A stretch of 64,000 nt of DNA. It comes from Rickettsiales bacterium (lineage in GTDB: Bacteria; Pseudomonadota; Alphaproteobacteria; Rickettsiales; UBA3002). Shown here one piece after another: positions 18,581-29,376 of the stretch (within the stretch, counting starts at the first letter, position 1; each line of letters opens with the position of its first letter). The notes beneath the pieces are model-generated. The model ran no database searches. It worked only from the letters and a program-made list of their open reading frames with translations, and was not told the origin of the DNA. The translations under genes and the position numbers were made by a program. The DNA lies in the NCBI GenBank assembly GCA_022763105.1, contig JALEGK010000069.1, forward strand, positions 1-64,000, given 5' to 3'.

Positions 18581-19981
18581 CTATTTGCGTTTGCTCATAG
18601 ACACGTATGGGCGAGGCTCAGAGCCACTGAATAGCTGACGTGGACGACCGATTTTCATCTCTGGGTCCTCGATCATCTCTTTCCATTGTGCTACCCATCC
18701 GCTGGCGCGGGCAACGGCGAATAGAACGGTAAAGAGCGAGGTTGGAATACCCATAGCACGGTAGATAATGCCTGAGTAGAAGTCGACGTTAGGATAAAGT
18801 TTTCGCTCTACGAAGTATGGATCTTCTAGAGCGATTTTCTCTAACTCCATTGCGATGCGAAGCAATGGTTCATCTTCCTGACCAAGTTCTGCCAATACGT
18901 CGTGACATGATTCACGAAGCACGGCTGCGCGTGGGTCGTAGTTTTTGTAAACGCGGTGACCAAAGCCCATTAAGCGGAATGGATCATCCTTGTCTTTTGC
19001 TTTCTTGATGAATTCTGGGATGTTTTTGACATCGCCAATTTCCGTCAGCATGTTGATTACCGCTTCGTTTGCACCACCATGCGATGGGCCCCAAAGCGAT
19101 GCGATGCCTGCACCAATACAAGCAAACGGGTTTGCACCCGAAGAGCCTGCTAGGCGTACGGTTGAAGTGGATGCGTTTTGCTCGTGATCGGCATGGAGGA
19201 TAAAGATTTTATCCATCGCATCGGCGAGTACCGGATTGATTTCGTAATCCTCACACGGGGTTGCAAACATCATGTAGAGGAAGTTCTCTGACAGCGACAA
19301 GCTATTATCCGGATAGATAAATGGCTGGCCGATAGAATATTTGTAACACATGGCCGCTAGTGTCGGCATTTTCGCGATGATGCGGAATGCAGAGAGTTCG
19401 CGCTCAGCTGGGTCAGCAATTTCCAGACTATCGTGATAGAAGGCGGATAATGATGCTACGGAGCCTACCATCAGTGCCATTGGGTGCGCGCGGCGTGGGA
19501 AGCCACGGAACATGAAGTGGATTTGCTCATGCACCATGGTGTGGTGAAGTAGCTTATACTCAAACCATTCAGATTGCTGCTTGTTAGGGAGCTCTCCATA
19601 TAGAAGCAGATAGCAAACTTCGTGGTAATTCGATTTATTGGCTAGCTCGAAAATATCGTAGCCACGATAGCGCAAGACACCTTTGCCGCCATCGATATAG
19701 GTGATATCTGACTGGCATGATGCGGTTGATTGGAAGCCTGGGTCATAGGTGAAGTAGCCGGTTTTCTTGTACAGGCTGCTCACATCGATACATGGCGCGC
19801 CTTCAGATGCTTTGTAGATTGGCATCTCCAACTTGGTGTCGCCATCGATCACCAATTTCGCCAAATCTGGCTTTGCGCGTTTTTTATCTTTTGGGGCGTC
19901 TTTAACTAAAATGGGAGGCTTTGGTGGTGGTGTTAGTCCGGTTGCATTTCGTGCGATCTTCTTAGATTTCGTTTTTGTCAT
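18581..19981 (-). CDS. gltA: Citrate synthase (type II)
   Basis: Condenses oxaloacetate and acetyl-CoA at the entry of the TCA cycle. The active-site segments are intact: [16 protein letters not shown] (His), [11 protein letters not shown] (His), [14 protein letters not shown] and the DF/FYSGI region (Asp). The ATG at 19981 has GGGAG seven bases upstream; the track used an in-frame TTG two codons earlier. At 466 aa it is about 40 residues longer than E. coli GltA; the extra part is a Lys/Pro-rich N-terminal tail ([15 protein letters not shown]) of unknown role. It is divergent from nhaA. Confidence 0.97.
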   Translation of the reverse strand: MTKTKSKKIARNATGLTPPPKPPILVKDAPKDKKRAKPDLAKLVIDGDTKLEMPIYKASEGAPCIDVSSLYKKTGYFTYDPGFQSTASCQSDITYIDGGKGVLRYRGYDIFELANKSNYHEVCYLLLYGELPNKQQSEWFEYKLLHHTMVHEQIHFMFRGFPRRAHPMALMVGSVASLSAFYHDSLEIADPAERELSAFRIIAKMPTLAAMCYKYSIGQPFIYPDNSLSLSENFLYMMFATPCEDYEINPVLADAMDKIFILHADHEQNASTSTVRLAGSSGANPFACIGAGIASLWGPSHGGANEAVINMLTEIGDVKNIPEFIKKAKDKDDPFRLMGFGHRVYKNYDPRAAVLRESCHDVLAELGQEDEPLLRIAMELEKIALEDPYFVERKLYPNVDFYSGIIYRAMGIPTSLFTVLFAVARASGWVAQWKEMIEDPEMKIGRPRQLFSGSEPRPYVSMSKRK

Positions 19982-20008
19982 AATCAACTCCCATAGTTAT
20001 TGCCATGC

Positions 20009-20037
20009 AATATAGCCTGAAGCGGTGCTGGGGTCAA
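20009..20037 (-). promoter_or_regulatory. gltA promoter
   Basis: TTGACC, 17 bases, TATATT on the minus strand, close to consensus, about 28 bases before the gltA ATG. Confidence 0.6.
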
Positions 20038-20096
20038 TTAGCTCAACGCTCAAAGCCTTATTTTTGCGTCTTATTTGTATCAATTTCCGATTGCAC

Positions 20097-20124
20097 TTGT
20101 GCGCGTACCGCACCTGTCTATATT
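20097..20124 (+). promoter_or_regulatory. nhaA promoter
   Basis: TTGTGC, 16 bases, TATATT. It lies about 26 bases ahead of the nhaA start codon and is the best match on the plus strand of the gltA/nhaA gap. Confidence 0.4.
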
Positions 20125-20150
20125 TAGGCCAATCAATCAATGAGGAAACC

Positions 20151-21413
20151 ATGAGTGAAGCGCTAGATAAAGTCGATGAAACCTTAGAAAAAGTCGATAA
20201 AACCATCGATAAAATGGATGAGGCATTACTAAAGCTTCGCGACTTTCTAAAAGTTGAGTCAGCAGGTGGTGTTGCTTTGATGTTGGCAGCAGTGATGGCT
20301 ATGATTTTGGCGAATAGTCCGCTATCTCATTACTACGATATTTTCCTAGAGACGCATCTGACCATCAAGCTGGGTGGTCTAGGATTAGACAAACCGCTAT
20401 TGCTCTGGATTAATGACGGGTTGATGGCCGTTTTCTTCTTCCTTGTTGGTATGGAGATTAAGCGTGAGGTTTTAGAGGGGGAGCTTTCTAGTGTAGAGCA
20501 GGCTGTTCTGCCCGGTATTGCTGCGGTTGGTGGTATTGCGGCTCCTGCAGCGATTTTTGCGTATTTTAACCAGCATGATCCGGTTGCCATGGGTGGATGG
20601 GCCATTCCGGCAGCCACAGATATTGCGTTTGCTCTTGGAATTCTTGCACTGTTTGGCAAGCGTGTGCCGATATCGCTTAAAATCTTCCTGACAGCCGTTG
20701 CGGTGATGGATGATTTGGCTGCTATTGTCATTATCGCGATTTTCTACACCGATAATTTATCGTTAGGGTCCTTGTCTTTTGCGGGAGTGTTTTTCGCAGG
20801 ATTGCTGGTGCTTAACCTTATAAAAAGCAACCGAACCTCAATCTATGTTTTTCTAGGGCTATTGATGTGGTTTGCGGTATTAAAATCGGGGGTGCATGCC
20901 ACATTGGCGGGCGTGATTCTTGGCTTTTTAATCCCTCATAAAATTAAGAATGATCATGGCAACTCGATGCTGTGCGAGCTAGAGCATGGTTTGCACCCGT
21001 GGGTGGCGCTTTTAGTGCTGCCAGTCTTTGCGTTTGCCAATGCAGGTATTCATTTTGAAGGGATGACGCTTGATAGCTTCACCGAACCATTGCCGCTAGG
21101 TATTGCGTTAGGTTTGTTTGCGGGAAAACAGCTTGGCATTTTTAGTGTTTGCTGGCTGGCGATCAAGTCTGGGCTGGCGAAAATGCCAGATGAGATTAAC
21201 TGGATGCAATTTTATGCTGTCTGTGTGCTTTGCGGTGTTGGTTTCACCATGAGTTTATTTATTGGCTCTTTGGCGTTTGAGACGTCTGCGAATGAACTGG
21301 CTGCACGTGTCGGCATTGTGTCTGGCTCGCTCTTATCGGGCCTAGTTGCGGTGGTTATTCTTTATTTTAGTTTGCCTAGCGTTGAAGAGCGGATGAAGCT
21401 GAAAAAAGGCTAA
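20151..21413 (+). CDS. nhaA: Na+/H+ antiporter NhaA
   Basis: Exchanges one Na+ for two H+ across the inner membrane for pH and sodium homeostasis. The ATG at 20151 follows TGAGGA; the track start is 42 codons too early. The 420-aa protein shows about twelve membrane helices with the family motifs: FLVGMEIKREVLEGE, PAATDIAFALGIL, the essential VMDDLAAI Asp pair and GVGFTMSLFIG. About 30 N-terminal residues (EALDKVDETLEKVDKTIDKM) are an extra amphipathic, heptad-like helix not present in E. coli NhaA. Its 3' end overlaps the convergent mutY by 38 bases. Confidence 0.96.
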   Translation: MSEALDKVDETLEKVDKTIDKMDEALLKLRDFLKVESAGGVALMLAAVMAMILANSPLSHYYDIFLETHLTIKLGGLGLDKPLLLWINDGLMAVFFFLVGMEIKREVLEGELSSVEQAVLPGIAAVGGIAAPAAIFAYFNQHDPVAMGGWAIPAATDIAFALGILALFGKRVPISLKIFLTAVAVMDDLAAIVIIAIFYTDNLSLGSLSFAGVFFAGLLVLNLIKSNRTSIYVFLGLLMWFAVLKSGVHATLAGVILGFLIPHKIKNDHGNSMLCELEHGLHPWVALLVLPVFAFANAGIHFEGMTLDSFTEPLPLGIALGLFAGKQLGIFSVCWLAIKSGLAKMPDEINWMQFYAVCVLCGVGFTMSLFIGSLAFETSANELAARVGIVSGSLLSGLVAVVILYFSLPSVEERMKLKKG

Positions 21414-22398
21414 GTGCTTTTTCTTCGGCTTTGGATAGTGGGACTGAGTCCAGATTCGTTATGTCGTGCCATTCGGGGTGATTCATCGCCTGCGTGATAT
21501 TCAGGTGATAGACATCGGCTTGTAGTTTGAAGTGGCTATAGGTGTGAGAAATGGCGCCGAGCTTGTTAGCGTCATGTAAGTTTACCCCTAGTGAATCTGG
21601 CACGTTTTCCGGCTGTTTCGTTTCATCAAACTGCGCAAACTGGTAAAGCCCATTTAGAAAACGACTGACTCTCGGCCGCATCCAGATTTTTCGGTTAGTA
21701 TCTTGCAAAATCACGATGTGTTTCTTGCGCGTTGGAATCTGTTTCTTTGTCTTTGGCTCAGGGTAGGTAAGAGGCGTGCTTTTGCCTTTGCAGATGGTGT
21801 TCGCGGGGCACGCATCGCATGCCGGGTTTTTAGGCGTGCAGATCATGGAGCCTAAATCCATCATCGCCTGATTGTGATCAAATGGCTTTTGTGTGTTTAG
21901 CAATGTTTCGGCGGATTGCCATAGCTCGGCAGGTTTAGCGGTTTTAAACGCAAAGATTCGGTGCAGCACGCGCTTCACATTCGCTTCCATAATCGCTACG
22001 GGCTGATGGAAGGCAAAAGCCAGAATGGCATGAGCCGTGTTTTGACCAATTCCGGGCAACTCTAGCAGAGCTTGCGCATTATCAGGCAGTCCATTGGGGC
22101 ATAATTGCGCGGTTTTATGTAGGTTTATGGCGCGATTGTAATAGCCAAGCCCCTGCCAATAATTCAGCACTTCTTTTTGTGGGGCGCTTGCCAGCTTTTG
22201 CAGGGTGGGGAATGCCTCTAGAAATGGGAAATAAAAGCGCTCTAGAACGGTTTTAACCTGCGTTTGCTGTAGCATTACTTCGCTAACATAGATTGGGTAG
22301 GGATCGACTGTATTTCGCCACGGAAGCTCTTTTCTGCCGCATTTGTGATACCACAAAAGCAGTTCGCGTTGAAAATGGGCTATAGAGTCAGGGCTCAT
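21376..22398 (-). CDS. mutY: Adenine DNA glycosylase MutY
   Basis: Removes adenine mispaired with 8-oxoguanine. Helix-hairpin-helix motif LLELPGIGQNTAHAIL, catalytic Glu in YVSEVMLQQTQV and catalytic Asp in MMDLGSMIC are present. The 4Fe-4S cluster ligands follow as C-x6-C-x2-C-x5-C. The C-terminal NUDIX-like 8-oxoG recognition domain (from about 225) is present but divergent. The length of 340 aa is normal. A TATAAC box only nine bases from the ATG would imply a leaderless or very short leader. Confidence 0.95.
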   Translation of the reverse strand: MSPDSIAHFQRELLLWYHKCGRKELPWRNTVDPYPIYVSEVMLQQTQVKTVLERFYFPFLEAFPTLQKLASAPQKEVLNYWQGLGYYNRAINLHKTAQLCPNGLPDNAQALLELPGIGQNTAHAILAFAFHQPVAIMEANVKRVLHRIFAFKTAKPAELWQSAETLLNTQKPFDHNQAMMDLGSMICTPKNPACDACPANTICKGKSTPLTYPEPKTKKQIPTRKKHIVILQDTNRKIWMRPRVSRFLNGLYQFAQFDETKQPENVPDSLGVNLHDANKLGAISHTYSHFKLQADVYHLNITQAMNHPEWHDITNLDSVPLSKAEEKALSLFSASSALQR

Positions 22399-22447
22399 AA
22401 AGGGTTATACTGGCGAAGGGTTTATCTATGGGTTACGTATAATAATC

Positions 22448-23179
22448 ATGAGACATAGTCTGTTGTCACATATCCGACAAGTCCTTTGCCTAGCCATTGC
22501 GGTGCTATTTGGTGCTACGGTTACGTTTGGCGATGCCTATGCGCGCACCTACAAGCGCAACTATAAGCAATTTACCGTTATGGCCTATGGTGACAGCTTC
22601 ACTTCTGGCTACGGTATTGAGAAGGATGACGCCTATCCGACGCGCCTGCGATACCATGTAAACCGTATGTGGGATAATTACCGTATCGATGTGATCAATG
22701 CAGGGATTACCGGCGACACTGCGGCGTCTGGCGCCTCGCGCATTTCAACGATTTTGGAAGAAAAGCCTGATATTGTGATTGTGGCGTTTGGCATGACTGA
22801 TGCGCTGAAAGGCATTGACCCTGTCATTACCTATCGTGCACTTGAGCAAATGCTCTCCGTGCTGACCTACAATAATATTTACGTGATCATGGTTGGCTTT
22901 AAGGCCCCAGAATCGATGCCGCTTGCGAAGGCAACGCAGTTCAACAAGATGTTTCCTGAATTGGCCGCGCGCTACAAGGTGAGCTTCTATCCGTATCTGC
23001 TGAATGGCGTGGAAGGTGAGTGGTATAATCTTCAATATGATGGGATTTTCCCGAATGAAGACGGCCATGAGCATATTGGCGAAGAATTGGCCTTTGTCTT
23101 GAGTAAAATGATCCGAAAAATCCGTAGCCGTCCAGAGAATTTCATCGAGCGTGATCTGGAAGGCAACTTCATGCGCTAA
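22448..23179 (+). CDS. Secreted SGNH/GDSL hydrolase-like protein with altered catalytic blocks
   Basis: 243 aa with a signal peptide (basic start, then VLCLAIAVLFGATVTFG; cleavage near DAYA). TesA-like fold: block I YGDSFTSGYGI with the nucleophile Ser, block II NAGITGDTAASG, block III GMTDALKG and block V DGIFPNEDGHEHIG. In TesA, block III is GxND and block V is DGIHPN. Here the oxyanion-hole Asn is Thr and the catalytic His is Phe, though a His lies six residues on. It may be inactive, or may use the shifted His. It is divergent from mutY by 49 bases; a TATAAT almost touches the ATG. Confidence 0.78.
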   Translation: MRHSLLSHIRQVLCLAIAVLFGATVTFGDAYARTYKRNYKQFTVMAYGDSFTSGYGIEKDDAYPTRLRYHVNRMWDNYRIDVINAGITGDTAASGASRISTILEEKPDIVIVAFGMTDALKGIDPVITYRALEQMLSVLTYNNIYVIMVGFKAPESMPLAKATQFNKMFPELAARYKVSFYPYLLNGVEGEWYNLQYDGIFPNEDGHEHIGEELAFVLSKMIRKIRSRPENFIERDLEGNFMR

Positions 23180-23231
23180 AATCTGCGTAATACCCTTGTC
23201 TTTTGGTTGTGTTTTTGTGGTAAACGTCTAG

Positions 23232-25192
<1,961 letters not shown>

Positions 25193-25193
<1 letters not shown>

Positions 25194-25846
25194 TGGGCGA
25201 AGCCAAGTACAGCATATTGGAATTGTTAATATCTGGGCTTGGTAGCTCTATTTTAGGAGCTGCATTAGGTTTTGCTGGAATGTGGTATTCAACTAGAAGT
25301 CAGAGAAATAGTGATTTTCATTTACTAGATAAACAAATCAAGACTAATCAAAAACAGAAAGTTGAAGAAGCTGAAAAAAAGAAACTGAACTTCCTATTGC
25401 TGCTGGCAGATGAAGTAGACTTTTTATTCTCTAATACAGACGCTTCTTCAGTTATAAATAAAATGCGTTCTCATAATGCTGATGAGGTTTTTGATGCTAT
25501 TTTTCCTGTAAATGATGCTGATTTTAGAGTTCATTTGCTGGAAAGTAATATTGATATTTTAGGGCATCTTGATACTGAATTTCGTCAGCAAATTGGTAAG
25601 ACGTTTAAAAGTTATAAAGCTGCAATGAGTGCTATGCGGATGCACAATGACTATATCAAAGACTTTCTGAATTTCAGTATAAAGGCACATGAAAAACCAA
25701 CCGACAGAGCAAAAGAGATAGCTGAAGACCGAAGAAGAGTATGTATTAATTATTTTCCAACATTATTAAAATCCTTCGAATCGGTTTATGATAACTTTAC
25801 TAAGTTAGATTCATTCTTAGAGAAGGAATTAATAGAAGCTCCATGA
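25193..25846 (+). CDS. AT-rich unknown protein with one N-terminal membrane helix
   Basis: 217 aa with no family I recognise. One membrane helix at about residues 10-30 (LISGLGSSILGAALGFAGMWY) is followed by a charged helical segment (residues 35-65, KTNQKQKVEEAEKKK) and a mostly helical cytoplasmic domain. The codons are clearly more AT-rich than both neighbours (many TTA, ATA, AGA codons), as expected of recent acquisition. Yet the ATG overlaps the thiC stop (TGATG) and its end overlaps the next start (ATGA), so it is translated as part of the operon. A GTG one codon earlier is the track start. Confidence 0.65.
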
Positions 25847-26274
25847 AAAACACACTCACCACAGGCCTTACCCATACTGCCAGCATGATCGTCACGGAAC
25901 GTGAGTTGGTACCGCAGGTCTATCCTGATCATGCCGTGTTTTCCTCGTTGCCCGATGTCTATGCCACCGCCTTTATGGTCGGGTTTGCGGAAGCGACGTG
26001 CGCCGAGCTATTGCATCAGCATTTAGAGGCGGGTGAGAGTTCGGTTGGGGTGCATGTCAACCTCTCCCACAATGCACCCACACCTAAAGGGCTAGAGGTG
26101 CAGGCGCAGATCGAAGTGCTAGAAATTGAAAAACGCCGCGTGCGTTTTAGCGTTACCTTGCGTGACGATACCGAGATTATCAGTACCGGCACGCATGATC
26201 GTTTTGTCATTGATGCCGAGCGATTTGGTGAAAAGATCGCGCAGAAGCGGCAGGCTGAGAGTTGCCGAGCGTAA
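25843..26274 (+). CDS. Hotdog-fold thioesterase, FlK-like
   Basis: 143 aa. Resembles the FlK (fluoroacetyl-CoA thioesterase) family: VPQVYPDHAVFSSLPDVYATAFMVGFAEATCAELL, then SVGVHVNLSHNAPTPKGLEV with the catalytic-region His, and THDRFVID at the end. FlK uses Thr, His and Glu; the Glu in FAEATC and the His in LSHNAP are here. The physiological substrate is likely some small acyl-CoA and not fluoroacetate. Codon use returns to that of the bulk genome. Confidence 0.75.
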   Translation: MKNTLTTGLTHTASMIVTERELVPQVYPDHAVFSSLPDVYATAFMVGFAEATCAELLHQHLEAGESSVGVHVNLSHNAPTPKGLEVQAQIEVLEIEKRRVRFSVTLRDDTEIISTGTHDRFVIDAERFGEKIAQKRQAESCRA

Positions 26275-26306
26275 CCTGAGCCAACCCACCGCCACCATCT
26301 ACACCG

Positions 26307-26654
26307 TTAGTCGGTGTAGCAGACACTGGTTGAGCGTTTAATACGCAGTATTTGCAGGTCTTTATTGTTGAGCGTCACCGGCTCGATACAGTCTTTACTG
26401 GTGCGCTTATGATAGACGTCTAGATCGACATCCGCATCGTAGGCTGCGATTTCAAGCGAGCGGTCATGCTCGTGCTGACCGCGCTGTATGATGGCTGCTT
26501 GTTCGCGCTGCACATCGGCGTCCATGTCTACCTTATAGCTATTTACGCGGGTATCCATGTCTTGCCCGTAAGGCGCTGCGGTAGCAGCCGTTGAAATTGC
26601 CATAGCGGTTGCGAAGGTGGCAACCAACATTGTGATATCTTCAAAGCGTTGCAT
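26307..26654 (-). CDS. Small secreted protein of unknown function
   Basis: 115 aa from the ATG at 26654 (AAGGA seven bases upstream; the track start is 44 codons too far upstream). A signal peptide is clear: LVATFATAMAISTAATA with cleavage near TAA-APYG. The mature part is about 85 residues, charged, with just two cysteines near the C-terminus (KDC and SVCYTD) that could form a disulfide in the periplasm. I do not recognise a family. It is convergent with the thioesterase and divergent from the carbonic anhydrase. Confidence 0.6.
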   Translation of the reverse strand: MQRFEDITMLVATFATAMAISTAATAAPYGQDMDTRVNSYKVDMDADVQREQAAIIQRGQHEHDRSLEIAAYDADVDLDVYHKRTSKDCIEPVTLNNKDLQILRIKRSTSVCYTD

Positions 26655-26697
26655 GATGGAATCCTTTTGTTGTTCATCAAAGTAACGAGACCAGTTA

Positions 26698-26709
26698 TGG
26701 CATATGCCA
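26698..26709. repeat. 12-bp perfect palindrome between divergent genes
   Basis: TGGCATATGCCA lies between the small secreted protein gene and the carbonic anhydrase gene, about 45 bases before the former. It could be an operator. No binding protein is evident. Confidence 0.3.
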
Positions 26710-26768
26710 GATAAAGTTGCGCGATGGCGGATGGGCCGCAAAAATAAAAAAGCGATAAAGAAGAAGGC

Positions 26769-26797
26769 TTGGCAGTTCGCGCGCAAGAATCTATATA
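26769..26797 (+). promoter_or_regulatory. Promoter of the carbonic anhydrase gene
   Basis: TTGGCA, 17 bases, TATATA. The -10 ends only six bases before the ATG at 26804, so the transcript would start at or near the start codon and be leaderless. Confidence 0.4.
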
Positions 26798-26803
26798 GAG
26801 AGC

Positions 26804-27397
26804 ATGTCTATTATATCCTTGATTGGCGATCGCCAGAACGCACTAACCGATGAGAGCGAGGAAATGCCGGTTCATGAGCCGGAAATGCTGCTGATTGGCT
26901 GTGTTGATGCACGTAAAGACCCGATTGATGATTTGGGAATACCCAAGGGCAAATCGCTGATTTTGCGCAATGTCGCAGCGCTTGTGCATCCGGAACATCA
27001 TAAACGCTTAACCGAATCGGCGGCACTGGCATTTGCGGTGCGTCATATGAAGGTGAAGCATATTGCGGTGATGGGTCACACCGATTGCGGTGGTATTCGC
27101 GCGGCGATTGAGGGGATTTCGAGCTATTCATTGCGCGATTACCTAGAGCCGATTCATGAGATGAGCGCGCGCGTTGCCAGTGAAAGTGATGATCCTGAGA
27201 CCAAGCGCCGTCTGGTGGAGCAAGAGGCAGTGCGCTATAGCATCAACTCGCTGCAGACCTACGACTATATTGTTGAGGCTGAAGAGAAGGGCGAATTGCA
27301 GCTTCATGGCTGGGTGATTGATATTGCTACGGGCAAAATGTTCGCGCTTAATCGCGATACTGGCGAGTTTGAGCCTTTCACAAAGTTCTATGGCTAG
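26804..27397 (+). CDS. can: Beta-class carbonic anhydrase
   Basis: Zinc enzyme interconverting CO2 and bicarbonate. The zinc ligands and catalytic dyad are visible: CVDAR (Cys, Asp, Arg) near residue 33 and HTDCGG (His, Cys) near residue 92. The C-terminal LHGWVIDIATGKMFAL is also typical. The length of 197 aa is normal. It may supply bicarbonate for carboxylations such as the purine route encoded further on. It overlaps the next gene by 8 bases. Confidence 0.93.
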   Translation: MSIISLIGDRQNALTDESEEMPVHEPEMLLIGCVDARKDPIDDLGIPKGKSLILRNVAALVHPEHHKRLTESAALAFAVRHMKVKHIAVMGHTDCGGIRAAIEGISSYSLRDYLEPIHEMSARVASESDDPETKRRLVEQEAVRYSINSLQTYDYIVEAEEKGELQLHGWVIDIATGKMFALNRDTGEFEPFTKFYG

Positions 27398-27806
27398 TCA
27401 ACCCGCATTTCTGTCTAAGCCCATGCATGAGATGTCTCATGCGGAATGGGAGTCTTTGTGTGATGGTTGCGGTTTGTGCTGCCAAATTCGACTGGAAGAT
27501 ATTGATAGCGGCGAGATTACGCTGAGTAATGCGGCGTGTCGGTTGCTGGATTTACAGACACTGCAATGCTCGGACTATCCGAACCGCAAGAAGCGCGTGA
27601 GTGATTGCGTCAAGATTACACCGGAGAATGTTGGCAATTTAAATTGGCTGCCTAATAGCTGCGCGTATCGCATGGTGTGGCGCGGTGAGCCGCTAGAGGA
27701 TTGGCATTATTTGATTTGCGGCGATAAAGAACGCGTGCATACGGATGGGCCGTCGATGCGGGGCGAGTTGATCGGCGAAGATGACGCCGATTGGGATGAG
27801 ATGTAA
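27390..27806 (+). CDS. YcgN-family cysteine-cluster protein (UPF0260)
   Basis: 138 aa; start at 27390, overlapping the carbonic anhydrase stop (the track start lies well inside that gene). The family's cysteine cluster is intact: CDGCGLCCQIR, then CRLLD, CSDYPNR, CVKITPEN and SCAYR. Members of the YkgJ/YcgN group are thought to bind zinc or iron-sulfur; the function is unknown. Confidence 0.88.
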   Translation: MASQPAFLSKPMHEMSHAEWESLCDGCGLCCQIRLEDIDSGEITLSNAACRLLDLQTLQCSDYPNRKKRVSDCVKITPENVGNLNWLPNSCAYRMVWRGEPLEDWHYLICGDKERVHTDGPSMRGELIGEDDADWDEM

Positions 27807-27830
27807 AAAATAAGGCGGCCGAAGCCGCCT
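27804..27830 (-). terminator. Intrinsic terminator of the mscS gene with UUCG tetraloop
   Basis: On the minus strand AGGCGGC-TTCG-GCCGCCT is followed by TTATTTTTT. The cUUCGg loop is exceptionally stable. On the plus strand the hairpin lacks a T run, so it mainly serves mscS. Confidence 0.85.
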
Positions 27831-27855
27831 GTAATAAGCAAGTAAACTTAACTCT

Positions 27856-28698
27856 TTATGCAGCGGCTTTGGCTGCAGAATCCGCTTGGTGCATGTGTAC
27901 GTCTTGCTGTGGGTAAGGAATAGAGATGCCTTCCGCGTCAAAACGTAGCTTCACTGTTTCGGTAATATCGAAATAAACGCCCCAGTAATCGGATGCATTC
28001 ACCCATGGGCGCACGACAAAATTCACACTGCTATCCGCCAGCTCAGATACGGCGATGACAGGTTCTGGGTCTTTCAAGATACGCGCTTCGCTCTCGATAA
28101 TATCTTTTAGCACGTCTTTGGCTTTGCGGATGTCGTCATCATAGCCAATGCCGAACGTGAAATCGATGCGGCGCTTATCTTCCGCAGAGAAATTGGTGAT
28201 ATTGCCAGAGATGATGGCGCTATTTGGTACGATCACTTTTTTGTTATCTGGCGTTTTCAAAATGGTGGTGAAGATGGTCACTTCATGCACGGTGCCCGAT
28301 GTTCCTGCCGCTTCGATGAAGTTGCCTTTCACGAATGGACGGAATGCAATGATCATCACGCCTGCTGCCAGATTAGATAGCGAGCCTTGCAGGGCCAAGC
28401 CAATTGCTAAGCCTGCGGCAGCTAATACGGCGGCGAGTGAAGTGGTTTCTACACCTAGTTGGCTTAGTGCTGCGATCAGAACGAAGGCAAGTGCCAGCGT
28501 GTAGATGATATTTCCTAGAAATGAAACCAGCGTCTCATCCATCTTAGCCTTGATAAGCAGCTTCTTGGATGTGCCGCGGATGATTTTGGCAACCATCTTA
28601 CCAATGATGAAGATTGCGAGCGCACCAGCAATATTGATGGCCCAATCTAGGCCTTCTTCCATGATGAATGTTTCGATAACTTCTGGGTTAAATTCCAT
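27856..28698 (-). CDS. mscS: MscS-family small mechanosensitive channel
   Basis: 280 aa. It opens under membrane tension to release solutes after hypo-osmotic shock. Three membrane helices are followed by the pore helix pattern AAAGLAIGLALQGSLSNLAAGVMI, the most conserved part of MscS, then the FVKGNFIEAAGTSGTV beta domain and the cytoplasmic cage. Length and layout match E. coli MscS. GGAGGTAA precedes the ATG. The C-terminal ALA-rich tail (DSAAKAAA) is not conserved. Confidence 0.95.
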   Translation of the reverse strand: MEFNPEVIETFIMEEGLDWAINIAGALAIFIIGKMVAKIIRGTSKKLLIKAKMDETLVSFLGNIIYTLALAFVLIAALSQLGVETTSLAAVLAAAGLAIGLALQGSLSNLAAGVMIIAFRPFVKGNFIEAAGTSGTVHEVTIFTTILKTPDNKKVIVPNSAIISGNITNFSAEDKRRIDFTFGIGYDDDIRKAKDVLKDIIESEARILKDPEPVIAVSELADSSVNFVVRPWVNASDYWGVYFDITETVKLRFDAEGISIPYPQQDVHMHQADSAAKAAA

Positions 28699-28773
28699 GC
28701 TTACCTCCGGAATGTATTATTTTGGTTTAATTGCTCGTAGCAACTTATTGTTTGTTCGTCAAGTAATAGCGAT

Positions 28774-28802
28774 TTTTGAATTTTCGTTTAATATGGTACA
28801 AT
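28774..28802 (+). promoter_or_regulatory. Candidate promoter of the response-regulator gene
   Basis: TTTTGA, 17 bases, TACAAT, or the overlapping TTGAAT with a 15-base spacer. Good -10, weak -35. The leader would be about 60 bases. Confidence 0.35.
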
Positions 28803-28868
28803 ATCTCGGTTTTCGTTGACATTTCTGGTTCAGAATTCATTAATATTCATCAACAAAAGAGGAGTCGC

Positions 28869-29312
28869 ATGAAGGAATATAAGGTACTAATTGTTGATGA
28901 TTCACCAGCAGACCGTCTGCTGATCCGCGATACCATTCGTATGATCAAAGATATTTACTTCAACGTGAAGCAATGTGGCACTATAAGCGATGCCATTTCA
29001 GATATTGAGACCTTCGAGCCTGACGTGATTATTCTGGATTATTGGTTTGAAGGTGAAAACGGCTTTGATCTGTACGATAAGCATCCCGCTTTGAAAAACT
29101 CTGCTATTCCTATCGTGTTGTGTACCGGTGGTGCTGATTTAAAAGTAGTAGATGAGGCGAAAAAACACGGGGTGAAGCATATTGTTAGTAAGAACGCGAT
29201 GACGGTAGCGCTGCTAGAAAGTCGCCTGAAAGATGCGCTTTCTAATCATAAACCAGCTCCTTCTGGGGATGATGGTATTGAGCTTGAGGCGATTGATAAG
29301 AAAGAAGCGTAA
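28869..29312 (+). CDS. Single-domain (CheY-like) response regulator
   Basis: 147 aa from the ATG at 28869, preceded by GAGGAG; the track start is in the leader. A complete receiver domain: the acidic pair in LIVDDSPAD, the phosphoacceptor Asp in VIILDYW, Thr in VLCTGG and Lys in IVSKN. No output domain follows, only a short acidic tail (about 25 residues). It therefore acts through a partner, as CheY, DivK or phosphotransfer proteins do. No cognate kinase is adjacent; it stands alone between mscS and the pnt genes. Confidence 0.88.
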   Translation: MKEYKVLIVDDSPADRLLIRDTIRMIKDIYFNVKQCGTISDAISDIETFEPDVIILDYWFEGENGFDLYDKHPALKNSAIPIVLCTGGADLKVVDEAKKHGVKHIVSKNAMTVALLESRLKDALSNHKPAPSGDDGIELEAIDKKEA

Positions 29313-29331
29313 GCGTGACGAGATAGATATG

Positions 29332-29359
29332 AAAAAGGCGGCCAGAGGCCGCCTTTTTT
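29332..29359. terminator. Bidirectional terminator, response regulator / pntB
   Basis: GGCGGCC, AGA, GGCCGCC with AAAAA before and TTTTTT after. It can serve both convergent genes. Confidence 0.92.
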
Positions 29360-29376
29360 GTTTTATTGTTATGAGT

